Assembly: GCF_001294575.1 (NCBI RefSeq)
Contig: NZ_CP012676.1
Location: forward strand, 3,880,001-3,944,000
Reading direction: 5' to 3'
Source of the DNA: Pseudomonas versuta
GTDB lineage: Bacteria > Pseudomonadota > Gammaproteobacteria > Pseudomonadales > Pseudomonadaceae
DNA: 64,000 nt
Made by a program: the position numbers and the translations under genes. Of the stretch, positions 50,801 to 59,588 are shown piece after piece. Under the pieces are notes generated by a model. The model did no database searches. It had not been told where the DNA came from and was given only the letters and a program-made list of their open reading frames with translations. The stretch's first letter is position 1, and each line of letters begins with the position of its first letter.

Positions 50801-52722
50801 TTGAGGTTTTCAGCCGCCAGCTTGTGCCCTTCGCGGTCAGCCACCAGCAGTTCGAACTCAACCGGGCCATCGCCATCGGTTTGCGTGCCATCAAACAGAC
50901 CGCGCAGCCCCGGCAAGCGCTCAGCGGGCCACACGGGCTGGACCAGACGCCGGGTAATCGGGCGCCCGCCCGACTCTTGCAAACTGGCCTGAACAATCAG
51001 TTGCAGCGGCGATTTGGCATCGCTCCACTGGCTTTCCAGGCTGATGGTTTCCTCGCCTTCGGCGTTGAGGACGCTTTCGTCCAGCTCCAGGTCCTGAGTC
51101 AACTCGGGCTCTGTTACTGAACCGAACTGATAACCCGGCAGCGCGCTGACCGCATCACGCAACGGGCGCACATAAACCTGGCCGCTGAGGCGATTGCCCG
51201 CAGCCGGGGCACCGTACAAATAACGGCCATTGACCTGGATTTCGGCCGTCTGATCGGGGCGCAGCGGTGTGTCGCTGCCCTTGAGTTCCAGCGCCAGGCG
51301 CTCGGGCAGGAAGTCTTCGACCAGAAACTCATACAACTGCGGTTTGCCGTCGCCCAGATCAAACACCAGTTGCCAGCGCCCGGTCGGGGCTTGAGCCGCC
51401 AGTTGCAGCGGGTATTGATAAAAGCCCGAAGCATCAGGCGACCAGACAAACTTGCGGCTCACCTGCTCGTCGGGACGACGCACCTCGACACTCACCGGCT
51501 GTGGCTTGACCGGGTTGGCGTCGCGGTCGCGCAACAAGGCATTGAGCAGCACGGTTTCGCCGGGGCGATACAGATCACGCGGGCCAAACACAAAAAATTG
51601 CAGCGGGTGCGCCTGCGGCCCGCCAATGTCGAACTCGGCCAGATCCAGCGCCGCAGTATTCAAGCGCAGCACGCTGGTCTGGTCGCCCTGACGCGCCACC
51701 AACACTTCAGCCTTGGGCGGCAACGCCAGTTCGGCGTGGCCCTGCTTGTCGGTCTTGCCCTGGGCCAGCATCTTGCCCTTGCCGTCCAGCAGTTCCAGCT
51801 CCACGCCGGCCAGGGCACTGCCACCTTCCAGCGCCTGGGTGAACACATCCAGACGTTTCTGATAACGATGCACAGAAAGGCCGATATCGCTGAGGGTGAA
51901 CAACGTGGCGGGCGTCGAATAGTTGTAACTGCCGGACGCCTTCATCACTGCCAGGTAAACACCCGGCTGCTGCAACGGCTTGATCCCGGAAGTCGGCAAG
52001 ATCAGGGTCTCACGGGTATTGCGCGCAGGGTTCAGGTCAAAGCGCCCGCCATACACCAGATCAGCCATGCTCAGCAGGTCCTTGGCTTCGTAGCTTTGCA
52101 GGGTGCTGTTGCGGCCCCATTGGCTGAGGAACGTCGGCAACGACTCGGGTTTGACCCGGAAGAACTCGACATCCACTTTGTCGACGTTCAACGCGATCAC
52201 CGGCAAACCTTCGGCCAGGCGTGTGGGCAACAGGTTGCCGCGACTGGCAAAGCCGACAGTGGGCTGCAGGTCACGGGTTTCCAGGCGGCTGACGTACTCG
52301 GCGGCGAGCGCGGTGCCGTTGACTGCGCGCAGGCCGGGGTCGACGGTGAGGATCAATTTGCGCTGCGGTTCCAGATGGCGCAGATGCAGTTCCATCAGGT
52401 TGTCCGACAGCTCCCAGGCGCCATCGACCTTGCCGGTTTTGGCGTCGACCAGGTGCAATTTGTCGGCGAAGTTCTGCTCCGGGTCCAGCGGCACCGAAAA
52501 GCTGACGGACAAGGTGCTGGCACCGTCCAATTGCACTTCGGATACATCCACCACACTCAACTCGCGCCCGGCATAGCGCTCGGCCAGCACCTTTACGTCC
52601 TGTACCGGTCTGGCCGCCTGCGCGCTGACAGCCGCCGGTGCCACGGGTTTGCCGGAGGACGATGAATCACAAGCGCTCAGCAGCGCCAGCGCACAGGCCA
52701 GGAACAGTCCTTTGTTAAGCAT
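47833..52722 (-). CDS. yfhM: Bacterial alpha-2-macroglobulin (YfhM type) lipoprotein
   Basis: A 1629-residue lipoprotein (signal peptide MLNKGLFLACALALLSACDS, lipobox LSAC). It has the multi-domain macroglobulin plan: MG domains in the first 900 residues (e.g. GRYLYGAPAAGNRLSGQVYV; YRPGETVLLNALLRDRDAN), the bait and ANA regions, and an alpha-helical thioester domain with the reactive thioester Cys1161-Ser-Glu-Gln1164 in YPYGCSEQTTSG. The thioester traps proteases. With PbpC it forms the known periplasmic pair that protects and repairs the cell wall during attack. No frameshift was seen over the whole length. Confidence 0.92.
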   Translation of the reverse strand: MLNKGLFLACALALLSACDSSSSGKPVAPAAVSAQAARPVQDVKVLAERYAGRELSVVDVSEVQLDGASTLSVSFSVPLDPEQNFADKLHLVDAKTGKVDGAWELSDNLMELHLRHLEPQRKLILTVDPGLRAVNGTALAAEYVSRLETRDLQPTVGFASRGNLLPTRLAEGLPVIALNVDKVDVEFFRVKPESLPTFLSQWGRNSTLQSYEAKDLLSMADLVYGGRFDLNPARNTRETLILPTSGIKPLQQPGVYLAVMKASGSYNYSTPATLFTLSDIGLSVHRYQKRLDVFTQALEGGSALAGVELELLDGKGKMLAQGKTDKQGHAELALPPKAEVLVARQGDQTSVLRLNTAALDLAEFDIGGPQAHPLQFFVFGPRDLYRPGETVLLNALLRDRDANPVKPQPVSVEVRRPDEQVSRKFVWSPDASGFYQYPLQLAAQAPTGRWQLVFDLGDGKPQLYEFLVEDFLPERLALELKGSDTPLRPDQTAEIQVNGRYLYGAPAAGNRLSGQVYVRPLRDAVSALPGYQFGSVTEPELTQDLELDESVLNAEGEETISLESQWSDAKSPLQLIVQASLQESGGRPITRRLVQPVWPAERLPGLRGLFDGTQTDGDGPVEFELLVADREGHKLAAENLKIRLVRERRDYYWNYSDNDGWSYHFNEKFLNLNEETVSLKAGETAKVSFPVEWGPYRVEVEDPQTGLISSLRFWAGYRAQDNTEGGAVRPDQVKLALDKAAYADGDTAKVTVTPPAAGKGYLLVEGSDGPLWWEEIEVPADGKTFDIKLDPAWARHDLYVSALVIRPGERKTNITPKRAVGVLHLPLDRTARKLALTLDAPAKMRPKQPLTVKIHAKNADGSIPERAHVLLAAVDVGVLNITDYPTPDPYASLFGRKAYGADQLDIYGQLIEAGQGRLASLAFGGDAALAKGGKRPATSVTIVALQSAPVTLNEQGEGEVSVDIPDFNGELRLMAQAWTDDRYGMAQAKTVVAAPLVAELAAPRFLAGGDETRLALDLSNLTDKPQILEVKLDTQGLLSLPGDTAQPVTLSPGQRSTLQIPVKALGGFGTGVVKVTVNGLELPGETLAPFTREWTLGVRPAYPALLKHYRAVLKDQPWSLPEGALQVFEPAGREAMLSLSSRPPLNLGEQIRALKAYPYGCSEQTTSGLYPALYADAALLKRLGLEGEPDADRKRKIELGIERLLGMQRYNGSFGLWGADGQEEYWLSAYVTDFLLRARDQGYAVPPEALKKASERLLRYVQERNLIEADYSENLDHTRFAVQAYAALVLARSQQAPLGALRSIFERRSDARSGLPLVQLSIALQKMGDQPRADQALVAGLAVTRKADQWLGDYGSPLRDQALILALLEENNLLDGQREQRLFELSDQLAASPWLSTQERNSLFLAGRELLGKPEASWTARLASGGQSRELNNSQPGLKLDGALLDTPLTLRNEGSEAVYQQLTISGYPQQAPVAGGQNMSIRRDYLGMNGEPLDLNTLKSGDLVLVHLAVTASQQVPDALVVDLLPAGLELENQNLGQSAASLENASSQVKQWRESMQNASVQHQEYRDDRYVAALKLDGYGTTHLLYLARAVTPGTYRVPPPQVESMYRPDWQAVGQTPGEMVIKGR

Positions 52723-52778
52723 GGTGTACTCGTTGACTAGGCATTGAAGGGCTCGACTATATAACAGCGCACCGCATT

Positions 52779-52929
52779 ACCTGTAGTCGCTGCCGAGGTA
52801 CGAGGCTGCGATCGGGGACGCAGTCACCGTGAACCCGATTATCACGATACTTCTGAGATACCGGGCTGCATGGTTTCGCGACTGCTACGCAGTCGATCGC
52901 AGTCTCGTACCTCGGCAGCGACTACAGGT
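52779..52929. repeat. Large REPIN upstream of the MATE pump
   Basis: 36-bp arms at 52779-52814 and 52894-52929 (both outer ends ACCTGTAGTCGCTGCCGAGG, the right one inverted) match at 35 of 36 positions, separated by 79 bp. It is the TGTAGTCGCTGmCGAGG REP family. The right arm ends 39 bp before the dinF start codon, so it lies in the promoter/leader region of that gene and could form a strong hairpin in the message. Confidence 0.85.
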
Positions 52930-52968
52930 TCACCATACCGCTACAATGCGCTCCCCAAAGGAGCCTGC

Positions 52969-54315
52969 ATGTCTTCCCTATTAGCTGACTGGCGTGATCG
53001 CCCGACCCACCGCCGGGTATGGGCGCTGGCAGCACCGATGATGCTGTCCAATATTTCCGTGCCCCTGGTGGCACTGGTGGACAGTACGGTAATTGGCCAT
53101 TTGCCCCACGCCCATCAACTGGGCGCAGTAGCCGTGGGTGCCAGTCTGTATATCTTCCTGGCCTGGATGATGGGCTTTTTGCGCATGGGCACCACGGGCT
53201 TTGCTGCACAGGCCGCCGGGCGTGAAGATGGCACTGCGCTGCGGCAGATCCTGCTGCAGGGTTTGTTGCTCAGTGTGCTGCTGTCGATGCTGCTGGGGGC
53301 GATTGCCGCTCCTTTCAGCAGCCTGGCCCTGAGTGTGATGCAACCGTCAGCCGAGCTACGTGCACTGGCCCTGGACTTCTTCCATATCCGCCTGCTTGGC
53401 TTGCCCGCGGCTTTGGCCAGTTATGCACTGGTGGGCTGGTTTCTGGGCACGCAAAACGCGCGGGCGCCACTGGCCATTCTGCTGACCACCAACCTGATGA
53501 ACATTGCACTTAACCTGTGGTTTGTACTCGGCCTGGACTGGGGCGTAGCCGGTTCGGCACGGGCCTCGGTGATCGCCGAATGGAGCGGCGCGCTGCTCGG
53601 CCTGTGGCTGACCCGCGGCGCGTTGCGCAAATATCCGGGCACGATCATGTGGGCCGCCTTGCGGGTCTGGCATAACTGGCAACCGCTGCTGGGGGTCAAC
53701 CGCGACATTTTCATTCGCAGCCTGATGCTGCAACTGGTGTTTTTTTCCATCACCTTGCAGGGCGCCCGGCTGGGGGATGCCACCGTGGCGGCCAATGCCC
53801 TGCTGCTCAATGGTTTGCTGCTGGCCGCCCACGCGCTGGATGGCCTGGCCCACGCCGTGGAGGCGCTGTGCGGGCATGCCATCGGCGCCCGGGATCGCCA
53901 CGCGTTGCGCCGTTCAATGGTGGTTGCGTGCGGCTGGTCACTCATGGCCAGCACAGCGTTCGCGCTGTTATTCCTGTTTGGCGGGCATCTGTTTGTGGAG
54001 ATGCAAACCGACATTGCGAGCGTGCGTGAAACTGCCTTCCAGTACCTGCCGTATCTGGCGCTGCTACCGCTGATTGCGGTGTGGAGTTACTTGCTCGACG
54101 GACTGTTTATCGGCGCCACCCGCGCCAGGGAAATGCGCAACGCGATGCTGGTCAGCGTAGTCATCGCCTTCCCCGCCGCCTGGGCGCTGCACGGTTATGG
54201 CAACCATGGCCTGTGGGTAAGTTTTCTGCTGTTTATGGTGCTGCGCAGCCTGACCCTGGGTGTGTATGCGTGGAAGATGCAGCGCAGGGATGAGTGGTTT
54301 ACTCCAAGAGCTTGA
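52969..54315 (+). CDS. dinF: MATE-family efflux transporter DinF
   Basis: A 448-residue MATE (multidrug and toxic compound extrusion) protein of the DinF branch with twelve hydrophobic segments. The N-terminal helix block is RVWALAAPMMLSNISVPLVALVDSTVIGHL; the conserved GASLYIFLAWMMGFLRMGTTGFAAQAAG follows; the second half carries NALLLNGLLLAAHALDGLAHAVEALCGHAIGA. It exports cationic or oxidative toxins using the Na+ or H+ gradient. AAAGGAG precedes the ATG. In P. aeruginosa-type genomes dinF can be SOS-linked; here no LexA box was seen and a REPIN occupies the upstream region. Confidence 0.86.
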   Translation: MSSLLADWRDRPTHRRVWALAAPMMLSNISVPLVALVDSTVIGHLPHAHQLGAVAVGASLYIFLAWMMGFLRMGTTGFAAQAAGREDGTALRQILLQGLLLSVLLSMLLGAIAAPFSSLALSVMQPSAELRALALDFFHIRLLGLPAALASYALVGWFLGTQNARAPLAILLTTNLMNIALNLWFVLGLDWGVAGSARASVIAEWSGALLGLWLTRGALRKYPGTIMWAALRVWHNWQPLLGVNRDIFIRSLMLQLVFFSITLQGARLGDATVAANALLLNGLLLAAHALDGLAHAVEALCGHAIGARDRHALRRSMVVACGWSLMASTAFALLFLFGGHLFVEMQTDIASVRETAFQYLPYLALLPLIAVWSYLLDGLFIGATRAREMRNAMLVSVVIAFPAAWALHGYGNHGLWVSFLLFMVLRSLTLGVYAWKMQRRDEWFTPRA

Positions 54316-54321
54316 TCCGGC

Positions 54322-55188
54322 TCAGTGATCACTGACGAACTCGCCAATGTTATCCAGCACCGGGGCCAACCAACGTAACGGACGTGAAAGCGCCGCCACC
54401 AGGGTCACGTGGCTGGTGCGCGAGAAATAGAGTTCCTGAACCGGCACCCCGGCGCCCCGCAACGCTGTTGCCAGCCCCCCGGTATTGCGCGTCGGGTTGA
54501 CCAGCGTGTCCGTCTTGGCCGCCATCAATAACGTCGGCGGTGCTGCTCGGCTCACATGCCGCACAGGTTGCGACTCGGGTGGAGAGTCCGGGTAGAAAAA
54601 TACTGGCCTTACCGCTTCGTCCTTGATCGGCAAAAAGTCATACGGCCCTGCCAGACCCATCCATCCGCGCAAACTGGCAGGGCTCATGCCTACAGCCCGC
54701 AACCATTGCGGATCAAGGGCAAGCATTGCTGCGTTGTACGCCCCGGCGCTGTGGCCCATCAAAAACAGACGCTGCGGGTTGCCGCCATAGTCTGCGATGT
54801 GTTGATAAGTCCAGCCTGTGGCCTGGGCGCTGTCTTGCAGAAACTGCGGATAACGCACCTGTGGATACAGTCGGTAATCGGCGATCACCGTCGTTATCCC
54901 CCGCGAAGCCAATGCTTCACCGACAAACAAATAATCGCTGCGCGAGCCGCTGTTCCAGCTGCCACCATAGAAAAAAATCACCACGGGGGCTCCGGGGGCG
55001 GGCTGCTTGGGGCGATAGATATCGAGGGTCTGGCGCGGGTCTGCGCCGTAGGCAATATCACTGGTTTTATCGAAGCTGGCGGTCGGGGTCAGGCCGTTAA
55101 TGATGCGTACCGGCGAGCAAGCGCTGAGCACCCAGCCCATCAGGCCTGCGCAAGCCAGTCCCGCTGCACGCTTGAAGCTGATCAACAT
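54322..55188 (-). CDS. Alpha/beta-hydrolase (esterase) lipoprotein
   Basis: A 288-residue lipoprotein esterase of the carboxylesterase/BD-FAE type. Signal peptide MLISFKRAAGLACAGLMGWVLSACSP with lipobox LSAC. The oxyanion-hole motif is VVIFFYGGSWNSG, the nucleophile Ser is in LFLMGHSAGAYNAAML (GHSAG), the acid in TDTLVNP and the His in RTSHVTLV near the end. It would hydrolyse short acyl esters in the periplasm or at the membrane. The ATG at 55188 follows GGAGG; a longer frame is open but unlikely. Convergent with dinF (6-bp gap). Confidence 0.84.
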   Translation of the reverse strand: MLISFKRAAGLACAGLMGWVLSACSPVRIINGLTPTASFDKTSDIAYGADPRQTLDIYRPKQPAPGAPVVIFFYGGSWNSGSRSDYLFVGEALASRGITTVIADYRLYPQVRYPQFLQDSAQATGWTYQHIADYGGNPQRLFLMGHSAGAYNAAMLALDPQWLRAVGMSPASLRGWMGLAGPYDFLPIKDEAVRPVFFYPDSPPESQPVRHVSRAAPPTLLMAAKTDTLVNPTRNTGGLATALRGAGVPVQELYFSRTSHVTLVAALSRPLRWLAPVLDNIGEFVSDH

Positions 55189-55206
55189 GCGGTTCGACCT
55201 CCAGGC

Positions 55207-55245
55207 AAAAAAAAACGCTGATCTGCACATAGCACAGATCAGCGT
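55207..55245 (-). terminator. Intrinsic terminator of speA
   Basis: On the minus strand, stem ACGCTGATCTG/CAGATCAGCGT (11 bp, 9-nt loop) is followed by eight T. It lies 30 bp after the speA stop and before the esterase gene. Confidence 0.9.
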
Positions 55246-55275
55246 AGTTCAGTCACCAGAGACCTGGTCGGGCTA

Positions 55276-57192
55276 TCAGTGGCTCGACAGGTACGACGAA
55301 CGGGTCAGGCCAAGACGCAGTGCATCGAGGTACTGGGTACGCTCTTTGGCACTGATATTGGCGCTGGCCACTTTGTCGCGGTAGTGGTTCATTAACTCTT
55401 CCGGCGACAAGTGCACGTAGCGCAGCATGTCTTCGATGGTGTCATGGGTCTCGATCCCGGCGTGGTACACACTGCCGTCGTCGTTCTGGTAGATGTTCAC
55501 CGAGTCGGTGTCACCGAACAGGTTGTGCATGTCACCGAGAATTTCCTGGTAAGCGCCCACCAGGAAGATACCCAGCAAGTAATCTTCGCCTTCGTTCAGC
55601 CCGTGAACCGGCAGGCTGGTTTCGATGCTCTGCTCGTCGACGTACTGCTTGATCTTGCCGTCGGAGTCACAGGTCAGGTCTTGCAGTACGGCGCGGCGCA
55701 TCGGCTCTTCATCAAGGCGGTGCAGCGGCAGAATCGGCAATACCTGGCCAATCGCCCAGGTGTCCGGCAGGCTCTGGAAAACCGAGAAGTTGCAGATGTA
55801 CTTGTCGGCCAGCTTGTCGTTGAGTTCGTCGAGCACCTGGCGATGGGAACGCTGACGCGCTTTCAACGAGTTGTGCAGGCGACGGCAAACAGCGAAGTAG
55901 CACTGCTCGGCCAGGGCTTTTTCAGCCAGGGTGATTTTGCCGTCGGCGTACTGGGCAGCGATGTCGCTCATGTAGTGCGTGGCACGCCAGTAGGTTTCGG
56001 TGACCATCTCGATATCGGTGGGGCCCAGCAGGTCCACCAGCCATTGCACGGTTTCCGGCAGGATGTCTTTGTTCTCGATCACCGGCACGTCGTCGTTGTG
56101 TTTCTCGACGTCGGTGACCTGCACCACCAGCATGGCGTGGTGCGCGGTCAGGGAGCGGCCGCTTTCGGAGAAGATGTTGGGATGCGGCAGGTTTTGCGCA
56201 TCGCAGAACTCTTTGAGCATGCCCACAACTACGCCGGCATAGTCGTCCATGTCGTAGTTGATCGAGCTGGCATTGCGCGAGTGAGTGCCGTCGTAATCCA
56301 CGCCCAGACCGCCGCCCACGTCGATGTGGTCAACCGGCAGGCCAAGGTTGCGCAGTTCGCCGTAGTAGCGAATCGCTTCTTTGAAGCCGTGCTGGTAGTC
56401 CGCCAGGTTGGCGATCTGCGAGCCCATGTGGAAGTGCAACAGGCGGATGCCCTGATCCAGACCGGCCACCCGGAAGCGCTCAACCACCGACAGCAACTGC
56501 GCGGCAGACAGACCGAACTTGGATTTTTCACCGCCGGTGTCAGCCCACTTGCTCGAAGCCAGGGACGACAGACGTACGCGCAGGCCTACCTGTGGCTTGA
56601 CCTTGAGCGAGGCGGCCTCTTCGATGACCAGGTCTACTTCGGATTCTTTCTCGATCACGATGAAGACATTGTGGCCGAGCTTCTGGCCCATGAGCGCCAG
56701 ACGAATGAATTCGCGGTCCTTGTAACCGTTGCAGACGATGGTGCCGCCCTTGGGCGCCAGCGCCAGCACGGCCAGCAGCTCAGGCTTGGAGCCGGCTTCA
56801 AGACCGATCGACACGTCTTTGGTGGCGATGATGTTTTCGATCACGGCTTCTTGCTGGTTCACCTTGATCGGGTACAGCGCGGTGTACTTGCTCTGGTATT
56901 CCAGACGCTCGATGTTGGCATCGAAAGCGCCGGTCAATTGGCGTACGCGGTCTTGCAAGATATCGGGAAAACGCACCAGCAATGGCAGGGACAAACCACT
57001 TTTGCGCAGTTCGTCTACTTGCTCGTACAGATCGATGGGCGAGCTGTTCGGGCCGTTCGGACGTACTTCTACGCGACCGGCTTCATTGATCGCGAAATAC
57101 CCGGCCCCCCAATGGCGAATCCCGTAAACACTGCGGCTGTCCGCAACTGTCCATTGGCTGCCATCGTCTTTGCGTGTGCGTCGTACGGACAT
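55276..57192 (-). CDS. speA: Biosynthetic arginine decarboxylase
   Basis: A 638-residue PLP-dependent decarboxylase of the alanine-racemase-fold (SpeA) family. The cofactor Lys110 is in [45 protein letters not shown] and [15 protein letters not shown] are typical of the barrel domain; the C-terminal part carries DGYPDLH-equivalent residues around [22 protein letters not shown]. It converts arginine to agmatine, the first step of the arginine route to putrescine. Length is normal. It lies after sui1 (197-bp gap) on the same strand and ends at a strong terminator. Confidence 0.92.
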   Translation of the reverse strand: MSVRRTRKDDGSQWTVADSRSVYGIRHWGAGYFAINEAGRVEVRPNGPNSSPIDLYEQVDELRKSGLSLPLLVRFPDILQDRVRQLTGAFDANIERLEYQSKYTALYPIKVNQQEAVIENIIATKDVSIGLEAGSKPELLAVLALAPKGGTIVCNGYKDREFIRLALMGQKLGHNVFIVIEKESEVDLVIEEAASLKVKPQVGLRVRLSSLASSKWADTGGEKSKFGLSAAQLLSVVERFRVAGLDQGIRLLHFHMGSQIANLADYQHGFKEAIRYYGELRNLGLPVDHIDVGGGLGVDYDGTHSRNASSINYDMDDYAGVVVGMLKEFCDAQNLPHPNIFSESGRSLTAHHAMLVVQVTDVEKHNDDVPVIENKDILPETVQWLVDLLGPTDIEMVTETYWRATHYMSDIAAQYADGKITLAEKALAEQCYFAVCRRLHNSLKARQRSHRQVLDELNDKLADKYICNFSVFQSLPDTWAIGQVLPILPLHRLDEEPMRRAVLQDLTCDSDGKIKQYVDEQSIETSLPVHGLNEGEDYLLGIFLVGAYQEILGDMHNLFGDTDSVNIYQNDDGSVYHAGIETHDTIEDMLRYVHLSPEELMNHYRDKVASANISAKERTQYLDALRLGLTRSSYLSSH

Positions 57193-57328
57193 CGAAGTCC
57201 CCTATAAAGAAGTCAAATAGCCCAACCTGAAGGCAGGCTGGCGCAGTCTAAAGAGTAAATATGAAGATTAGTCTGCGCAGGGGTAGACCCTGACAACAGC
57301 GCGGAGTTTAGAAACCGGTCAGAACAGG

Positions 57329-57384
57329 CTCTGTGAAAACCATGGCGAGCGACAAAAACACACTCGGCGGTGGTCTTCACAGAG
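57329..57384. repeat. Inverted repeat in the sui1-speA gap
   Basis: CTCTGTGAA (57329-57337) and TTCACAGAG (57376-57384), extended by ACCA/TGGT with a mismatch, separated by about 30 bp. It sits immediately after the sui1 stop and could end that transcript or fold in the speA leader. The remainder of the 196-bp gap holds the speA promoter. Confidence 0.4.
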
Positions 57385-57388
57385 GCTG

Positions 57389-57760
57389 CTAGCCGCCGGA
57401 CTTCTTGGCTTTGAACCCGTGCTTGACCAGCTCGGCCAATAGCAAGTCGACGTGATCGCCCTGGATCTCGATGATGCCGTCTTTCAACGCACCACCGGTG
57501 CCACAGCGTTTTTTCAACGCCGTTGCCAAATCCTTGAGCGCGTCTTCAGCCAGCGGCACGCCGGTCACAGTGGTGACTGTCTTGCCGCCACGGCCCTTGC
57601 TTTCGCGACGTACGCGAGCAATGCCATCGCCATCAGGGATGCGGGTTTGTTTGCAGGTACAGGCGTCCACCGGCTGACGACAGTCCGGACAGTGACGACC
57701 TGCGTCGGTGGAAAATACCAGGCCACCAAGGGCGGCGAAGGATGCGGCTTTTTTGGCCAC
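57389..57760 (-). CDS. sui1: Sui1/YciH-family translation initiation factor-like protein
   Basis: A 123-residue eIF1/Sui1-fold protein. N-terminal segment MAKKAASFAALGGLVFSTDAGRHCPDCRQPVDACTCKQ has four cysteines (a zinc-ribbon-like pattern C-x2-C-x6-C-x-C); the Sui1 domain is GIARVRRESKGRGGKTVTTVTGV ... CGTGGALKDGIIEIQGDHVDLLLAELVKHG. Homologues influence start-codon selection in vitro, but the bacterial role is unclear. GTG at 57760 is preferred: GAGG seven bases upstream and MAKK is the family start. Conserved neighbour of speA in Pseudomonas. Confidence 0.88.
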   Translation of the reverse strand: MAKKAASFAALGGLVFSTDAGRHCPDCRQPVDACTCKQTRIPDGDGIARVRRESKGRGGKTVTTVTGVPLAEDALKDLATALKKRCGTGGALKDGIIEIQGDHVDLLLAELVKHGFKAKKSGG

Positions 57761-57974
57761 CGGCAATCCTCATATGGAGGACAAAAAATTGGCCGGTACC
57801 TGACACTGTTGCGCCAAGGTATACCGACCGCGAAGCCCCACTCTGGCAGGGGCAGCGCAACTCAGGGCGGGGAAACCGCCTGAGCCTGAAAAAGGTCGCG
57901 CAGTGTAACGACAAATGCGCTGGCGCCCAATAGCCAATCGGCGGCAATTTTAAAACCAAAAGCACAGCTCGCTC

Positions 57975-58514
57975 CTACGGTTTGATCTGCGCCAGGTAAC
58001 GCTTGAGGGCCGCCAGCGAATCAGGGCAATAGGGCTGGGTTTGGCTCAGATGCAAGGCTTGGTCGACGCTCATGAAGCTCGCATGCTGAACTTCTTCCGG
58101 CTGCACCTGCAACGGGCCATCCCATACGGCCGAAAAAACCGCGCACCACAGGTGGTTTTCTTCACCCTCGAAGTAAAAGCGCTCGTGGGCCGTCAGCGCT
58201 ACACCGCTGACGCCCAACTCTTCTTCCAGTTCGCGGGCTGCCGAGTCGGCGTAACTTTCATCAACCCCCACCATGCCACCCGCCGCCACATCCCAAAATC
58301 CGGGATACAGCGCTTTGCTCAGGGTGCGCTGATGCACGCACAACTCACCGGCAGAATTGAACAGCAGAATAAAAGTGCCACGCCCGATCAGCCCCTGCTC
58401 TCGCAATTGCTGACGGGGCAAGCCGCCCAGCAGCCGGTCATCACGATCGACCCAGGCCACCATTTCTAGATCAGAGGCCGCACGGTGTGCGGCCTCCTTC
58501 GCTGAAATCGGCAT
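57975..58514 (-). CDS. NUDIX hydrolase (YfcD-like)
   Basis: A 179-residue Nudix protein. The Nudix box GGMVGVDESYADSAARELEEELGV (about residues 80-103) has all the key Glu residues; FWDVAAGG precedes it and the N-terminal EMVAWVDRDDRLLGGLPRQQLRE is typical of the YfcD group. It hydrolyses a nucleoside diphosphate derivative; the substrate cannot be given. It starts 3 bp after the DUF2333 gene (ATG 58514, with a GTG one codon before). The 208 bp between it and sui1 hold no recognised signal. Confidence 0.86.
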   Translation of the reverse strand: MPISAKEAAHRAASDLEMVAWVDRDDRLLGGLPRQQLREQGLIGRGTFILLFNSAGELCVHQRTLSKALYPGFWDVAAGGMVGVDESYADSAARELEEELGVSGVALTAHERFYFEGEENHLWCAVFSAVWDGPLQVQPEEVQHASFMSVDQALHLSQTQPYCPDSLAALKRYLAQIKP

Positions 58515-58517
58515 CAC

Positions 58518-59588
58518 TCAGCCTTGTGACAGCAGTTGGCGCAGGTCCATGACTGCCGCGTTGGCGCGCGAAATATAGTTGGCCATGACCAGCGAGTGGT
58601 TCGCCAGAACGCCGTAGCCGCTGCCATTGAGAATCATCGGGCTCCAGACCGGCTCCTGGGCCGCCTCCAGTTCGCGAATGATCTGACGCACACTGACCGT
58701 GGCATTCTTTTTCGCCAGCACGTCAGCGAAGTCGACTTCAATCGCCCGCAGCAAGTGCGACAACGCCCATGCCTGACCGCGTGCTTCGTAGAACACGTTG
58801 TCGATTTGCATCCATGGGGTTTCTTCTATTTCCTCATCAACCACGGGCACCTGGCCGGGTTGCAGGCTTTCTGTCTTCAGTGCGCCATTGAGCTTGACCC
58901 GGCCCACACTGGCTGACAGGCGTTGCGACAGCGAACCCAGGCGGGTCCCCACATCCCCCAGCCAGTTATTCAGGTTATCGGCGCGCGCATAGAACAGGGC
59001 GTTCTTCTGATTGGGATCGGACAAACGTGCCTGGTAGCGGCTAAGGGAGTTGATCCCTTCCTGGTACTCCGACTCACTGGAAGGCAGCATCCAGCTCTTG
59101 TTGTCGAAGTTGAAGCGCGGTTCGGCCTTGGCCAGATCGGCATCTTCAGCCGACTGCGACTGTGAACGGGCAAAGTCCTTGCGCAGGGCACGGGTCAGGT
59201 CACGCACCTGTACCAGTACGCCATATTCCCAGCTCGGGATGTTGTCCAGAAATACGCCCGGCGGGAAACGGTCGTTTGACAGATAACCACCCGGCTTGTT
59301 GAGCAGGGTACCGGCAACTGATTTAAGGGTTTCGACAGTGGTGAAGCCCGGGACCATTTGCTTGCCATTTTTCTCGGCAGCCAGCTGGGCGTTTTGCTGC
59401 ACCGGGAACAAGTCCGGTTCCTGGCTCCAGTACCAGCCCAGCCCCAGGCACACCACCACGTAGATTCCCACCAGCACAGCAATTGAGCGGCTAAACAGAA
59501 TGCTTTTGAAATAGCCACGCGACGGGGCACGGGTCTCCCTGACCGACTCACGGGCACTGCTGCCCTCACGTTTTTTCCAGTCCAGCAT
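58518..59588 (-). CDS. DUF2333 membrane-anchored protein
   Basis: A 356-residue protein with a basic cytoplasmic N-terminus (MLDWKKREGSSARESVRETRAPSRG), one membrane helix (SIAVLVGIYVVVCLGLGWYW, about residues 36-55) and a large periplasmic domain of the DUF2333 family (GYLSNDRFPPGVFLDNIPSWEYGVLVQVRDLTRALRKD). Conserved in Pseudomonas next to the Nudix gene (PA4842 group). Function unknown; a role in envelope maintenance is only a guess. Stop and the next start nearly overlap, so the two are one operon. Confidence 0.82.
   Translation of the reverse strand: MLDWKKREGSSARESVRETRAPSRGYFKSILFSRSIAVLVGIYVVVCLGLGWYWSQEPDLFPVQQNAQLAAEKNGKQMVPGFTTVETLKSVAGTLLNKPGGYLSNDRFPPGVFLDNIPSWEYGVLVQVRDLTRALRKDFARSQSQSAEDADLAKAEPRFNFDNKSWMLPSSESEYQEGINSLSRYQARLSDPNQKNALFYARADNLNNWLGDVGTRLGSLSQRLSASVGRVKLNGALKTESLQPGQVPVVDEEIEETPWMQIDNVFYEARGQAWALSHLLRAIEVDFADVLAKKNATVSVRQIIRELEAAQEPVWSPMILNGSGYGVLANHSLVMANYISRANAAVMDLRQLLSQG

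Noticed and set aside
49585..51120. 511-codon open frame opposite the alpha-2-macroglobulin gene
   Set aside because: Same antisense artefact; composition rich in Gln/His/Arg with no motif, and the macroglobulin frame is intact and recognisable across it.
55411..57207. 598-codon open frame opposite speA
   Set aside because: speA is unambiguous over the same bases. High-GC third-position bias in Pseudomonas opens long antisense frames; this one has no recognisable domain.
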